This document shows positions 1 to 9,444 of a DNA stretch of 48,586 nucleotides, one piece after another. The position numbers and the translations under genes were made by a program. The notes beneath the pieces were generated by a model, which was given only the letters and a program-made list of their open reading frames with translations, had not been told where the DNA came from and ran no database searches. The stretch comes from Actinomycetota bacterium. GTDB taxonomy: Bacteria > Actinomycetota > Actinomycetes > Nanopelagicales > Nanopelagicaceae. The DNA is taken from contig RGZI01000004.1 in NCBI GenBank assembly GCA_010031635.1, positions 1 to 48,586 on the forward strand. The letters run 5' to 3'. Position 1 is the stretch's first letter, and the number at the start of each line of letters is the position of its first letter.

Positions 1-3000
1 AAACAACTAGCGGAGCAGTTGCAAAGCCATACTCTTCAGCACCAAGCAATGCGGCAATCACAACATCGCGTCCAGTTTTAAGTTGTCCATCTGCCTGAAC
101 CACAATTCGATCGCGTAAACCATTTAACATCAAAGTTTGTTGCGTTTCAGCAAGCCCTAACTCCCACGGAGCTCCAGCATGCTTCAAGGAAGTAAGCGGA
201 GATGCTCCGGTTCCACCATCATGGCCAGAGATTAAGACTACGTCGGCATGAGCTTTGCTAACTCCAGCAGCAACAGTTCCTACGCCAACTTCAGCAACTA
301 ATTTTACGTGAATTCGTGCTTTGTCATTAGCATTTTTTAAATCGTGAATTAATTGGGCTAAATCTTCAATGGAGTAAATGTCATGGTGAGGTGGAGGTGA
401 AATCAATCCAACTCCAGGAGTTGAATATCTAGTTTTTGCAATCCATGGATAAACCTTTTGGCCAGGTAGCTGACCACCCTCACCCGGTTTAGCACCTTGT
501 GCCATCTTGATCTGAATATCATCAGCGTTAACAAGGTATTCACTTGTCACGCCAAATCGTCCACTTGCAACCTGCTTAATTGCAGATCTCTTTGAATCAC
601 CATTTGCGATCTTCAGGTAACGCTCTGGGTCTTCCCCACCTTCGCCAGTGTTAGATTTTCCGCCTAATCTATTCATCGCGATGGCTAGAGTTTCATGCGC
701 CTCTTGAGAGATGGATCCGTAAGACATGGCGCCCGTTGAAAACCGCTTTACAATCTCTGAAATTGGTTCTACCTCATCAATTGAGATAGCGGCTTTGTTT
801 GAACTCTTAAAAGTAAACAGCCCGCGTAAAGTCATTAAATCTTTAGTACGCACATCAACTTTCGTTGTATATTTCTTGAACAGTTCATACTGTTTATTTC
901 GGGTTGAATGTTGCAACAAGAACACAGTTTCTGGATCGAAAAGATGTGGTTCTCCATCTCGTCTCCATTGATACTCACCGCCAGTCAAAAGTTTTTTAGA
1001 GCCAGGAATTTCACCACCCGGTGGATAAGCAATGTGATGACGTGCGATCGCCTCATCAGCGACAGTCTCAAGATCTATTCCACCAAGGCGTGAGGTAGTT
1101 CCGGAGAAATACTCATCAATTAATTGATGAGACAAGCCGACTGCTTCAAAAACTTGAGCCCCGGTATATGAGGCAATTGTTGAGATTCCCATCTTTGACA
1201 TAACTTTCAAGACTCCCTTGCCGAGGGCCTTGATTAAATTGCGTACAGCTTTTTCTGGAGTGGTTCCGGTAATTACGCCTTGATGTACAAGATCTTCAAC
1301 GCTTTCCATGGCAAGGTATGGATTAACCGCTGCTGCTCCATATCCAATCAAAAGTGCAACATGGTGGACTTCGCGTACATCCCCAGCTTCAATTACTAAT
1401 CCAACTTGGGTTCGCGATTTTTCGCGAATTAAATGATGGTGAATCGCTGAAGTTAAAAGCAACGAAGGAATAGGTGCATTCTCAGAATCTCCATCGCGAT
1501 CTGAGAGGACAATAATGTGTGCACCATCTTTTATTGCATCACTGACTTCACGTCTAATCTCTTCGATTCGGGCACGTAATCCTTCCCCACCCTCTGAAAC
1601 TTGAAACAATCCACGCACAATATGAGACGCAAATCCTGCTTGGTTTCCATCCGCATTTACGTGAATAATTTTTGCCAACTCGTCATTATCTATAACTGGA
1701 AATGGCAGTTGGATCTGGCGGCAGGAAGCAGCTGTTGGATCTAAAAGATTTTGCTCAGGACCAAGTGAAGCACCTAAGCTGGTAACTAATTCTTCACGGA
1801 TCGCATCAAGTGGAGGGTTTGTCACCTGAGCGAAAATTTGCGCAAAATAATCAAAGAGCAATCTTGGTCGTTTAGACAAAACAGCTATTGGAGTATCAGA
1901 ACCCATTGATCCAAGCGGCTCAAGTCCGGATTTTGCCATTGGCGCCAAAATTATTCGCAACTCTTCTTCGGTAAAACCGAATGCACGTTGTCTTCTTACC
2001 ACGGATGAGTGTGGATAAATAATATGTTCACGTGCTGGCAAATCTTCTAACCGCACCATCCCAGCTTGTAACCATTCTCCATACGGAGCAGCGTTTGCTA
2101 GGCCATCCTTAATCTCTTCATCTTCAACAATTCGACCTTGCTCGATATCTACCAGGAACATCCGACCAGGTTGCAATCTGCCTTTACGTACAACATCCTC
2201 TGGTTTAAAATCTAATACGCCAACTTCACTGGCTAGTACAACTAATCCATCCTTTGTGACCCAATATCTAGATGGACGCAATCCATTACGATCTAAGACA
2301 GCGCCAATTTGGTTTCCATCAGTAAAAGTAACGCAGGCAGGTCCATCCCATGGCTCCATTAGAGCGGAATGGAAAGAGTAAAAATCCCGTCTTAATTGCG
2401 AGATATTTGTGTTGTTTTCCCATGCTTCAGGAATCATCATCAGCATCGCATGTGGCAACGAACGACCACCTAAATACAACAGTTCAAGTACTTCATCAAA
2501 TGAAGCCGAGTCAGATCCACCTTCGGCAACAATTGGGAATAACCGTTTTAAATCACCAGGAATTAGATCACTTTCTAGCAAACTTTCGCGTGCCTTCATC
2601 CAATTTCGATTTCCTTTAACTGTATTGATTTCGCCATTATGCGCGATGTAACGATATGGATGTGCAAGTGGCCATGAAGGAAATGTGTTTGTCGAAAAGC
2701 GTGAGTGCACCAAAGCAAGTGGTGAATGTAAGCGCTCATCAGAGAGATCTGGGAAGAATTCTTCTAACTGTCCAGTTGTAAGCATGCCTTTATATACAAG
2801 TGTCCGAGAAGATAGAGATGGAAAATAAACAGCTAGCTCATGTTCAGCTCTTTTGCGAAGTGCAAATGCAAGTCGTTCCAGAACTAATTCACTTTCATTT
2901 TTTAAACCTGAAACAAAGAGTTGCTTGAAAATTGGCATTACTGATTTTGCCGTTTTGCCGAGAATGGAAGAATTTACTGGAACATCACGCCACCCAAGAA

Positions 3001-3364
3001 CTTTTAATCCCTCTTCTTGAGCAATCGCCTCAATCCGCGCTATCGGCGCATCAGATGCTAAGAATGCGATACCGGCGGCATATGAGCCAACTTTTGGTAA
3101 ATCAAAATCAGTTACGGCACGTAAAAATAAATCCGGAATTTTAATTAGAATTCCAGCACCATCGCCGCTATCTGTTTCAGCACCAGATGCACCGCGATGC
3201 TCTAGGTTCCGCAGCGCCGTTAACCCTTGCGCCACAATTTCATGAGTGGCTTTCCCGGTGAGGGTAGCCACCATCGCAACGCCGCAAGAATCCCGCTCAT
3301 TTTCAGGGTTGTATAACCCAGAAGCTGGTGGGAAATTTGAGAATTTGCTTTTCATGCTTGCCAT
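1..3364 (-). CDS. gltB: glutamate synthase large subunit (partial, 3' end outside window)
   Basis: Large subunit of NADPH-dependent glutamate synthase, which makes glutamate from 2-oxoglutarate and glutamine-derived ammonia in the cytoplasm. I translated the minus strand: about 1121 codons are present out of roughly 1500 usual for the family. The class II glutaminase domain begins at Cys27 (motif [10 protein letters not shown]), so about 26 residues form the expected cleaved propeptide. [34 protein letters not shown] and [15 protein letters not shown] follow. The FMN-domain stretches [32 protein letters not shown] and [12 protein letters not shown] are present. The window stops just before the expected iron-sulfur cysteine cluster. 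ATG at 3364 is preferred over ATG at 3355 because an AGAAGGA lies about 14 nt upstream. It follows the VIT gene by about 120 nt, so it probably has its own promoter. gltD is not visible. Confidence 0.97.
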   Translation of the reverse strand, partial: MASMKSKFSNFPPASGLYNPENERDSCGVAMVATLTGKATHEIVAQGLTALRNLEHRGASGAETDSGDGAGILIKIPDLFLRAVTDFDLPKVGSYAAGIAFLASDAPIARIEAIAQEEGLKVLGWRDVPVNSSILGKTAKSVMPIFKQLFVSGLKNESELVLERLAFALRKRAEHELAVYFPSLSSRTLVYKGMLTTGQLEEFFPDLSDERLHSPLALVHSRFSTNTFPSWPLAHPYRYIAHNGEINTVKGNRNWMKARESLLESDLIPGDLKRLFPIVAEGGSDSASFDEVLELLYLGGRSLPHAMLMMIPEAWENNTNISQLRRDFYSFHSALMEPWDGPACVTFTDGNQIGAVLDRNGLRPSRYWVTKDGLVVLASEVGVLDFKPEDVVRKGRLQPGRMFLVDIEQGRIVEDEEIKDGLANAAPYGEWLQAGMVRLEDLPAREHIIYPHSSVVRRQRAFGFTEEELRIILAPMAKSGLEPLGSMGSDTPIAVLSKRPRLLFDYFAQIFAQVTNPPLDAIREELVTSLGASLGPEQNLLDPTAASCRQIQLPFPVIDNDELAKIIHVNADGNQAGFASHIVRGLFQVSEGGEGLRARIEEIRREVSDAIKDGAHIIVLSDRDGDSENAPIPSLLLTSAIHHHLIREKSRTQVGLVIEAGDVREVHHVALLIGYGAAAVNPYLAMESVEDLVHQGVITGTTPEKAVRNLIKALGKGVLKVMSKMGISTIASYTGAQVFEAVGLSHQLIDEYFSGTTSRLGGIDLETVADEAIARHHIAYPPGGEIPGSKKLLTGGEYQWRRDGEPHLFDPETVFLLQHSTRNKQYELFKKYTTKVDVRTKDLMTLRGLFTFKSSNKAAISIDEVEPISEIVKRFSTGAMSYGSISQEAHETLAIAMNRLGGKSNTGEGGEDPERYLKIANGDSKRSAIKQVASGRFGVTSEYLVNADDIQIKMAQGAKPGEGGQLPGQKVYPWIAKTRYSTPGVGLISPPPHHDIYSIEDLAQLIHDLKNANDKARIHVKLVAEVGVGTVAAGVSKAHADVVLISGHDGGTGASPLTSLKHAGAPWELGLAETQQTLMLNGLRDRIVVQADGQLKTGRDVVIAALLGAEEYGFATAPLVV

Positions 3365-3437
3365 TAAATTTGCGCCTGTCCTTCTAGACTAGTAAGTAAT
3401 TTCTTTAGAAGCGGGACAGCGCTGGCCCGAGACCGCA

Positions 3438-3472
3438 ATCATAACCGAAAAATCTCCGGCTTGAGAACTCAA
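3438..3472 (-). promoter_or_regulatory. candidate gltB promoter with inverted repeat at the -35 position
   Basis: On the minus strand a good -10 hexamer, TATGAT, occupies 3443-3438, about 75 nt upstream of gltB. The -35 position holds no good TTGACA but is covered by an inverted repeat with 5-bp arms, TTGAG-AA-CTCAA (3461-3472). This arrangement suits a regulator that binds at -35, but no regulator is identified. The remainder of 3365-3486 shows no gene and no U-tract terminator. Confidence 0.35.
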
Positions 3473-3486
3473 AAATTTAACAAGCC

Positions 3487-4197
3487 TTACAAGATAGTTG
3501 TATGGACCAATTGCCCAATTCCAGCAGTAACCGCCATTGCTAGTGATCCCCCGAGCAAAATGCGCACGGTTGGACGCAAAGCCCCTGTTCCAGCAATTTT
3601 TGCCCCAGCGATTCCGGCCGCGATCAGGCCCAACAATGTGATCGCCACAATTGTTGTTGTTCGCCCGTTTGGAGTTGGAGCGAACATTCCCAGCATTGGA
3701 ATTAATCCACCCAATGTGAATGCTGCTGCCGAGGCTATCGCTGCTTGCGTAGGACGAGCCCTGGTTTTGTGATGTTGACCAAGCTCATCTCTTAGGTGTG
3801 CCGCTAGCGCATCATGATCATGCATCTCTTTGGCAACTTGCAACGCTAACTCTTTTGACAATCCCCGTGCAACATAAATTTCGGCTAACTCTTCGAGTTC
3901 GCCATCTGGATCTATAGCTAAGTGATCCGCCTCAATTTTGCGATCGGCGTCTTCAATATCAGTTTGTGAACTAACAGAGACATATTCGCCAGCAGCCATA
4001 GACATAGCACCAGCTGCGATACCTGCAAATCCTGCAGTAACAATTGCATTTGTTCCAGCCTGGGCCGCTGCTACGCCAATCACCAAACTCGCAGTAGAAA
4101 CCAACCCATCATTTACGCCCAAAACCGCAGCTCGCAACCATCCAGAACGGTGAGTGCGGTGCTCTAAATTTCTGATGTAAACATCTTTAAGAGGCAT
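3487..4197 (-). CDS. VIT1/CCC1-family iron/manganese transporter
   Basis: Predicted membrane transporter of the vacuolar iron transporter (VIT/CCC1) family, 236 aa, likely moving Fe2+ or Mn2+ across the cytoplasmic membrane. The family signature is clear: GVNDGLVSTASLVIGVAAA at about residues 28-46 in the first helix, then AGAMSMAAGEYVSVSSQTD at about residues 62-80. An acidic cytoplasmic segment rich in Asp, Glu and His (about 80-140) corresponds to the metal-binding region, followed by three C-terminal hydrophobic helices. Start ATG 4197 lies 9 nt after the lgt stop, so the two are probably co-transcribed and coupled. Substrate identity cannot be read from sequence. Confidence 0.9.
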   Translation of the reverse strand: MPLKDVYIRNLEHRTHRSGWLRAAVLGVNDGLVSTASLVIGVAAAQAGTNAIVTAGFAGIAAGAMSMAAGEYVSVSSQTDIEDADRKIEADHLAIDPDGELEELAEIYVARGLSKELALQVAKEMHDHDALAAHLRDELGQHHKTRARPTQAAIASAAAFTLGGLIPMLGMFAPTPNGRTTTIVAITLLGLIAAGIAGAKIAGTGALRPTVRILLGGSLAMAVTAGIGQLVHTTIL

Positions 4198-4206
4198 GAG
4201 GCTAGA

Positions 4207-5025
4207 TTATCTCTTTTGGCTTACTTTTCGCGCCACAAACCATGCGCTAAATCCAACAAAGATCACAAGCGAACTCCAAAAGTTTAGCCGCATCCCTAAA
4301 ACATGCGCACTCGAATCAATCCGCAATACTTCGATCAACCCTCTCCCAAGGGTGTACAAAGCCACATATGCGATGAACAAAGTGCCTGCTTTAGCTCTTC
4401 CAAAAAATCCAGCCTTGTCAGCCATGATCAAAAGTATGGCCACAGCCACACACCAAAGTGATTCATATAAAAAAGTTGGGTGAAATGTTGTAAAGGCTGC
4501 GTATCCGTTTGGTCGACTGGCAATTGGAACTTGCAAAGCCCATGGGGCATTTAATGGTTTTCCAAATAACTCTATATTGAACCAATTGCCCCATCTTCCA
4601 ACTGCTTGGGCAAGTAATACTCCGGGAGCCAGCGCATCAAGAAATACTCCAAAAGTTGGTAGTTGTGGCTTACTTTTTAATAGAGATCTAAATCCCACCC
4701 AAGCCCCAACAGTGCCAAGTGAAATTGCGCCCCAGATTCCTAATCCACCACGCCATATTGCTATTGCGTCTAAAGGGGAAGAGAAAGTGCCCCAAGATGT
4801 AATCACATGATAAATCCGCCCGCCAATAATTCCAGCGGGTACTGACCAGAAAGCAACTGTAGCTACATCACCAAGATCTCCACCACGATTTACAAATCGC
4901 TTATCACCAACTCGAACCGCAATAACTATTCCAGCGATTATGCAAAGTGCATAAAAATGTAAAGTTAAAGGTCCAATGCTGACTGCAGACAAATTGGGCG
5001 AGGGAATCGCAGCCCAATTACTCAC
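4207..5025 (-). CDS. lgt: phosphatidylglycerol-prolipoprotein diacylglyceryl transferase
   Basis: Lgt transfers a diacylglyceryl group from phosphatidylglycerol to the lipobox cysteine of prolipoproteins at the cytoplasmic membrane; LspA, also in this window, acts next. At 272 aa it is close to family length with about seven hydrophobic segments. Conserved pieces are HFYALCIIAGI near residue 23, GGR at 68-70, the Lgt signature GRWGNWFNIELFG at 143-155 (essential Arg at 144), and HPTFLYESLW at 182-191. The start is GTG at 5025, 7 nt after the stop of the DsbA-like gene. Lgt next to trpA is the usual actinobacterial arrangement; here two redox genes sit between them. Confidence 0.97.
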   Translation of the reverse strand: MSNWAAIPSPNLSAVSIGPLTLHFYALCIIAGIVIAVRVGDKRFVNRGGDLGDVATVAFWSVPAGIIGGRIYHVITSWGTFSSPLDAIAIWRGGLGIWGAISLGTVGAWVGFRSLLKSKPQLPTFGVFLDALAPGVLLAQAVGRWGNWFNIELFGKPLNAPWALQVPIASRPNGYAAFTTFHPTFLYESLWCVAVAILLIMADKAGFFGRAKAGTLFIAYVALYTLGRGLIEVLRIDSSAHVLGMRLNFWSSLVIFVGFSAWFVARKVSQKR

Positions 5026-5032
5026 TGGACTT

Positions 5033-5716
5033 TTACTTTATGCCAGCTGCGACTAATAATTTCATAAACTCTGGAGCAGAATAGTAAGCACCGCTAGCGC
5101 GATCAACTTCTTTTCCATTTATAAAAACTGTTGGAGTGGAATTTATATTTTGTTTTGAACCTTCGCTACCAACATTTCCAACCCAGCCGGCATACTTGCC
5201 TTTATTTACACATGCTTCAAATTCTGGACCTGTGACACCTGCTGCAGCTGCAGTGGCGATAACACCTTCATTGCTCCAGGCTCCAGAATTTTCAGCTGGT
5301 TGATTTTTATACATTAATGCGTGGTACTCAAGGAATTTCCCTTGGTCCGCAGCACACGCTGCCCCATTCGCTGCGTAAACTGATTCTGGACCTAAAAATG
5401 AAAGTGGATGGAAAACAATTTTTGCTTTCTTCTCGACAACAAGAGCCCTTAATGCGTCACCATTTGTTCCCTCAAATGCTTTGCAACTTGGGCATTGAAA
5501 ATCTTCCCAGATATCAATTACAGGTTTTAAGTCTCCATTAAAAACAATTCCATAGCCATCTTTTACTGAGGCGGCAGTTGGAAGTACTGCTGTTTTCTTG
5601 CTCGTATTATTAAAGATAGAAATGCCTGCCCCTACGACAACAACTAACGCAACCATGCCAATAACTAACCATCTTGTTATTGGATCTCCTGAAGATTTGC
5701 CCTTGTTATCGACCAT
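5033..5716 (-). CDS. membrane-anchored DsbA-like thioredoxin-fold oxidoreductase
   Basis: Extracytoplasmic thiol-disulfide oxidoreductase, 227 aa. A single N-terminal anchor (about residues 15-34) is followed by a thioredoxin fold with CPSC at Cys75/Cys78 in the context EDFQCPSCKAFE. The cis-proline loop STPTVFINGKEV near the C terminus is typical of the DsbA/DSBA_2 group, and two further cysteines lie in the inserted helical domain. I chose ATG 5716 over the in-frame TTG at 5722 because a GGTAGGA Shine-Dalgarno lies 7 nt before the ATG. It sits 9 nt after the MauE-like gene, a plausible redox partner. Whether it oxidises or reduces its targets cannot be told from sequence. Confidence 0.92.
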   Translation of the reverse strand: MVDNKGKSSGDPITRWLVIGMVALVVVVGAGISIFNNTSKKTAVLPTAASVKDGYGIVFNGDLKPVIDIWEDFQCPSCKAFEGTNGDALRALVVEKKAKIVFHPLSFLGPESVYAANGAACAADQGKFLEYHALMYKNQPAENSGAWSNEGVIATAAAAGVTGPEFEACVNKGKYAGWVGNVGSEGSKQNINSTPTVFINGKEVDRASGAYYSAPEFMKLLVAAGIK

Positions 5717-5725
5717 TCTCAAATC

Positions 5726-6202
5726 CTACCTTGACCCCGCCTCTAAAGCCCACTTGGTATGTGGTCGCCAATATAAATAAACCGCCAAAAGGGTAAGTCC
5801 GAAATCACGTAATATTTCTTGCAAATACTTAGTTTCTCCGGGGGCTACCTGACCGCCGCCGCCAAAACATCCACAATCAATAGACAAGCCACGCGCCCAG
5901 GCTGAAGAGATCGCCAAAATAAAAATAAACATTAGCGATCCTGCAAAAAAAGCTGATAGCCGAGTTGCGACTCCTAAAATTAATAACGCTCCCAAACCTA
6001 CTTCAAACCATGGAAGTGCGTATCCAAATAGATTTGCAACACTAATAGGCAAAAGTTCATATGCCCGCATGGCAGCAGCGGCTTTATAAGGGCTGGTGAC
6101 CTTTAATGCACCGGCGACAAGAATGACACCGCCAAGAGTTAAACGAACTAATAATCCAAACCAATTGAGTCGGGTCGGTGTAATAAACCTTGCTAGATTC
6201 AT
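5726..6202 (-). CDS. MauE/DoxX-like redox-associated membrane protein
   Basis: Four-helix integral membrane protein of 158 aa in the MauE/DoxX superfamily. Visible features are the GGVILVAGALKV helix near residue 24, an ALPWFEVGLGALLILG helix near residue 62, and the paired cysteines Cys110/Cys112 in the IDCGCFGGGG motif typical of MauE-like proteins. Family members are thought to pass reducing equivalents to, or re-oxidise, periplasmic thioredoxin-like proteins; the adjacent DsbA-like gene supports that (inference). ATG 6202 overlaps the trpA stop by 4 nt, so it is translationally coupled to the trp operon although functionally unrelated. Confidence 0.88.
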   Translation of the reverse strand: MNLARFITPTRLNWFGLLVRLTLGGVILVAGALKVTSPYKAAAAMRAYELLPISVANLFGYALPWFEVGLGALLILGVATRLSAFFAGSLMFIFILAISSAWARGLSIDCGCFGGGGQVAPGETKYLQEILRDFGLTLLAVYLYWRPHTKWALEAGSR

Positions 6203-6999
6203 CGCGCTTGTCTTATTCCATCAGCCAAACTTTTCGTCAAAGTGGCTAATTCTTCCAAGCCTTTTTCAAAATCTGAATTTTCAAGTAGAACTTTAATTAA
6301 AGCTGATCCAACTATTACCCCATCAGCATAAGTTGCGACTTCTTTTGCTTGCTCTGGAGTCGAAACACCCAAACCAACGCACACCGGAGTTTGTACCGAT
6401 TTGCGAATCCGCGCGACTAATTCTTTTGCCGATGATGAAACACTCGTTCTGGTCCCAGTTACTCCCATTAAACTTGCTGCATAAACAAATCCAGAACATG
6501 CTGAAGCAACTTGGCTTAACCGTTCAGGCACTGAACTCGGTGCAGCAACAAAAATGTTATTGATGCCGGCTCGATCACTTTCTCTGATCCAAGGATTGGC
6601 TTCTTCGAGAGAAAGATCTGGTGTAATGACGCCAGAACCATTGGCAGATTTAATCGCATCTGCAAATTTAGAAATTCCATATTGTTCAATTGGATTCCAG
6701 TAAGTCATCACAACAGCAGGAACTTTTAAATTCGTTGTGAATCCTAAAATTTCTAGAACTTCGCTGGCACCTGTACCGTTTGCCAACGCTATATCTGCCG
6801 CTTCTTGAATAATCGGACCGTCCATTATTGGGTCGCTGTAAGGAAAGCCGATTTCAACAATATCGACGCCATTTTTTACTAATACTTCAATTGCTGCCTT
6901 GCTTTTTTCTACGGTAGGAAATCCAGCTGGAAGGTAAGCAATAAATGCAGCTCTATTTTCGCTTTTTAACTCTGCAAGCCGTTCTGCTAGATGGGTCAT
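6199..6999 (-). CDS. trpA: tryptophan synthase alpha chain
   Basis: Alpha subunit of tryptophan synthase, cleaving indole-3-glycerol phosphate to indole and glyceraldehyde 3-phosphate; indole is channelled to TrpB. It is a 266-aa TIM barrel with AYLPAGFPT near residue 18 and the signature VEIGFPYSDPIMDGP, which carries the catalytic Glu and Asp. The phosphate-binding loops GLGVSTPEQA and DGVIVGSALIK lie near the C terminus. Its ATG overlaps the trpB stop by one base (TAATG), giving tight coupling and equal stoichiometry with TrpB. Length and motifs are normal. Confidence 0.98.
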   Translation of the reverse strand: MTHLAERLAELKSENRAAFIAYLPAGFPTVEKSKAAIEVLVKNGVDIVEIGFPYSDPIMDGPIIQEAADIALANGTGASEVLEILGFTTNLKVPAVVMTYWNPIEQYGISKFADAIKSANGSGVITPDLSLEEANPWIRESDRAGINNIFVAAPSSVPERLSQVASACSGFVYAASLMGVTGTRTSVSSSAKELVARIRKSVQTPVCVGLGVSTPEQAKEVATYADGVIVGSALIKVLLENSDFEKGLEELATLTKSLADGIRQAR

Positions 7000-8228
7000 T
7001 ACGATTTCAAATCTGCAAAATAATTAGCTGCAGTCTCAACATCCTTATCACCACGTCCACTTAAATTTATTAATAGGGTCGCATTTGGGCCTAACTCATT
7101 ACCAACTTTCATTGCACCCGCTAAAGCATGTGCGGTTTCAATCGCTGGAATAATTCCCTCAGTTCGAGAAAGAAGCGAGAACGCCTCCATCGCTTCTTTA
7201 TCGGTAATTGGGCGATACTCCGCTCTCCCGATGTCATGTAAGTATGAATGCTCTGGACCTACACCCGGATAATCAAGGCCGGCTGAAATTGAATGAGATT
7301 CACGGGTTTGTCCATCTTTATCTTGAAGCATGTAAGAACGTGCGCCATGTAATACGCCAGGTCTGCCACCGCTAATCGCACTTGCATGACGGCCGGTCTC
7401 AATTCCATCGCCACCTGCTTCAAGCCCAATTAACCTGACGGATGTATCTTCAATGAATGGGAAAAATATTCCAATTGCATTTGAGCCACCGCCCACACAA
7501 GCAAGTACTGCATCTGGAAGTTTTCCGGTTAGTTCAAGTACCTGAGCCCTCGCTTCATCACCGATGATTCGGTGGAAATCTCGAACCATGGTTGGAAACG
7601 GATGTGGTCCCGCAACTGTTCCTAAAATGTAATGCGTATCTGCAACATTTGTTACCCAATCCCGCATCGCTTCATTTATTGCATCCTTTAGCGTGCGTGA
7701 ACCTGAAGTAACAGGCACTACTTCTGCTCCTAGCAATCTCATTCGGGCAACATTTAAAGATTGACGCTTGGTGTCTTCTTCACCCATGTAAACAACACAA
7801 TCAAGACCCATAAGTGCAGCCGCCGTTGCAGTTGCAACTCCATGCTGCCCCGCACCAGTTTCTGCGATAACGCGACTCTTACCCATTCGTTTAGTTAAAA
7901 GAGCCTGACCTAACACATTATTTATTTTGTGTGAACCGGTGTGATTTAAATCTTCTCTTTTTAAAATAATCCTTGCCCCACCGGCATAGCAAGCGAATCT
8001 TTTTGCTTCCGTGATGATGCTTGGCCTACCTGAATAAGTACGGTGCAGCTCATCTAGTTCAGCTATGAATGTTGGATCAGATTGGGTTTGGATATGCATT
8101 TTTGCAAGGTCATCAAGCGCTGCAACTAAAGCTTCCGGTACAAACCGGCCGCCATATTCGCCAAAATGACCTGTTGCGAAGACAGGCTTCTCCCCAGTTA
8201 AGTTGGCGGTATCGGCTGTAGTAGTCAT
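6999..8228 (-). CDS. trpB: tryptophan synthase beta chain
   Basis: PLP-dependent beta subunit that condenses indole with serine to give tryptophan. 409 aa, normal length for TrpB1. The N-terminal [13 protein letters not shown] matches the family, and the Schiff-base lysine is Lys101 in [11 protein letters not shown]. The PLP phosphate loop GGGSNAIG and the substrate-loop glutamate in [10 protein letters not shown] are intact. It starts two bases downstream of the trpC stop region, so trpC-trpB-trpA form one coupled unit. Confidence 0.98.
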   Translation of the reverse strand: MTTTADTANLTGEKPVFATGHFGEYGGRFVPEALVAALDDLAKMHIQTQSDPTFIAELDELHRTYSGRPSIITEAKRFACYAGGARIILKREDLNHTGSHKINNVLGQALLTKRMGKSRVIAETGAGQHGVATATAAALMGLDCVVYMGEEDTKRQSLNVARMRLLGAEVVPVTSGSRTLKDAINEAMRDWVTNVADTHYILGTVAGPHPFPTMVRDFHRIIGDEARAQVLELTGKLPDAVLACVGGGSNAIGIFFPFIEDTSVRLIGLEAGGDGIETGRHASAISGGRPGVLHGARSYMLQDKDGQTRESHSISAGLDYPGVGPEHSYLHDIGRAEYRPITDKEAMEAFSLLSRTEGIIPAIETAHALAGAMKVGNELGPNATLLINLSGRGDKDVETAANYFADLKS

Positions 8229-8230
8229 GG

Positions 8231-9034
8231 CTATACCTTAGAGATATTCGGGGTATCGGCGCGATTTATAAAATCTCGGATCATCTGGGCTGGGTCTCCA
8301 TCTTTAACAAGGGCTTCTCCCACCAAGATCGCCTCGGCGCCACTTTTGCGATAGGAAATTACATCAGCTAGCGAACTTATTCCTGATTCGGCTACTTTTA
8401 CTACTCCTTCAGGGATCGCCAAGGCTAATTTATCAAAGGCGCCTAGATCTATTTTTAAAGTGGTTAAATCACGAGCATTTACCCCAATGATTTCTGGGTC
8501 AAGGGATAACGCCCTTTCTACCTCTTCAAGAGTGTGAGTTTCAACTAACACTTGCATTCCAAGTGATTTTGAAATTGCGAAGAATTCACTGAGTTGCAGA
8601 TCAGATAATGCTGCAACGATCAACAAAATAATATCGGCACCATAAGCCCTTGCTTCAAATATTTGATATTCATCAACCGTAAAATCTTTACGTAAAATTG
8701 GAATATTGATTGCTGATCTAACGGCTGCTAAATCTGCAAGTGAGCCACCGAATTTGCGGCTTTCAGTCAAGACACTCACCGCAGTAGCTCCACCTGTTTG
8801 ATAGCTAAGTGCTAGAGCTGCAGGATCCGATATTTGCGCAAGTGCGCCTTTACTTGGAGATGATCGCTTTACTTCGGCAATCACAGATAAGTTAGAACTT
8901 TGAAGTGATGGAAGTACATCTATTACTGGATTGACCTCAGATATCTTTGCAACTAATTCATTTAATTCAACTAACTTTTTACGTTCTGCTAAATCTTCTC
9001 TTACACCTTGGATTATTTGGTCTAGGACGTTCAA
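8231..9034 (-). CDS. trpC: indole-3-glycerol phosphate synthase
   Basis: Closes the indole ring, converting carboxyphenylamino-deoxyribulose phosphate to indole-3-glycerol phosphate. Monofunctional TIM barrel of 267 aa. Motifs are [13 protein letters not shown] (catalytic Glu and Lys), ILRKDF, GVNARDL and VAESGI. I chose the TTG at 9034, giving a protein that begins [18 protein letters not shown] as TrpC proteins usually do. An in-frame ATG at 9061 would add nine residues and overlap the previous gene by 23 nt. TTG lies 4 nt after that stop. No TrpF domain is fused; PriA, encoded upstream, probably supplies the TrpF activity. Confidence 0.95.
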   Translation of the reverse strand: MNVLDQIIQGVREDLAERKKLVELNELVAKISEVNPVIDVLPSLQSSNLSVIAEVKRSSPSKGALAQISDPAALALSYQTGGATAVSVLTESRKFGGSLADLAAVRSAINIPILRKDFTVDEYQIFEARAYGADIILLIVAALSDLQLSEFFAISKSLGMQVLVETHTLEEVERALSLDPEIIGVNARDLTTLKIDLGAFDKLALAIPEGVVKVAESGISSLADVISYRKSGAEAILVGEALVKDGDPAQMIRDFINRADTPNISKV

Positions 9035-9038
9035 AATT

Positions 9039-9236
9039 TTACCGTTTAGCTTTCTGACCATATCCCAGTTGACGAAGAACTAAGCCGACAAAAGGGGATG
9101 CAACGGTCACAATAATTCCAATAATTGCAACATTTACATCTGCTACAACAAAAGCCACGCTTGCCACAGTTGAGCCGAGGATTGCCAAAATAGTTGTCAC
9201 CCAGGCAGCGACTGTATGACCATGATTGTTATCCAT
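9039..9236 (-). CDS. HGxxPAAW-type small membrane protein of the trp region
   Basis: Small protein of 65 aa with two hydrophobic helices (about residues 12-30 and 34-54) and a positively charged tail (YGQKAKR). The N-terminal HGHTVAAW matches the HGxxPAAW motif of a family found almost exclusively beside actinobacterial trp genes, with Val replacing the usual Pro. Function is unknown; a role linked to tryptophan or an intermediate is only suggested by location. A strong Shine-Dalgarno, AGAAGGAG, lies 4 nt before the ATG, stronger than most in this operon. It lies between the 43-aa ORF and trpC. Confidence 0.85.
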   Translation of the reverse strand: MDNNHGHTVAAWVTTILAILGSTVASVAFVVADVNVAIIGIIVTVASPFVGLVLRQLGYGQKAKR

Positions 9237-9293
9237 TTGGCTCCTTCTGCTTACTCAGTTGCGGCTCGGTAACTTGGCTGCCTTGGCTTAATT

Positions 9294-9425
9294 CTAGAGG
9301 GTTGGATCCACCCCTTTATCCAAAGCGCGCCAAGGGTCTTGAACGGAGCGCTCGTATTTAGCCGGAAGCTTTTTTGAACCACTTTTACGCAGAAATCTGA
9401 AAAAACCTTTGAAAAAGGATCGCAT
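9294..9425 (-). CDS. 43-aa ORF resembling only the C-terminal tail of the Trp-region membrane protein
   Basis: Minus-strand ORF I translated by hand, 43 codons from ATG 9425 to TAG 9294, filling the otherwise empty gap between trpE and the HGxxPAAW gene. The N-terminal half is basic and aromatic (MRSFFKGFFRFLRKSGSKK) and the C-terminal half reads DPWRALDKGVDPTL. From memory, the Trp-region conserved membrane protein (TIGR02234-like) found at exactly this position in other Actinobacteria ends with a similar W-ALD-G-DPT tail. Here the membrane domain would be gone and only the tail kept. The Shine-Dalgarno is weak (GAAAG, 2 nt before ATG). It may be a real micro-gene or an eroding remnant. Confidence 0.55.
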   Translation of the reverse strand: MRSFFKGFFRFLRKSGSKKLPAKYERSVQDPWRALDKGVDPTL

Positions 9426-9444
9426 CGCTTTCAATTTATTCAAT

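Noticed and set aside
3461-3772. 103-aa plus-strand ORF
   Set aside because: Lies opposite the well-supported VIT transporter gene and has no ribosome site or recognisable motif.
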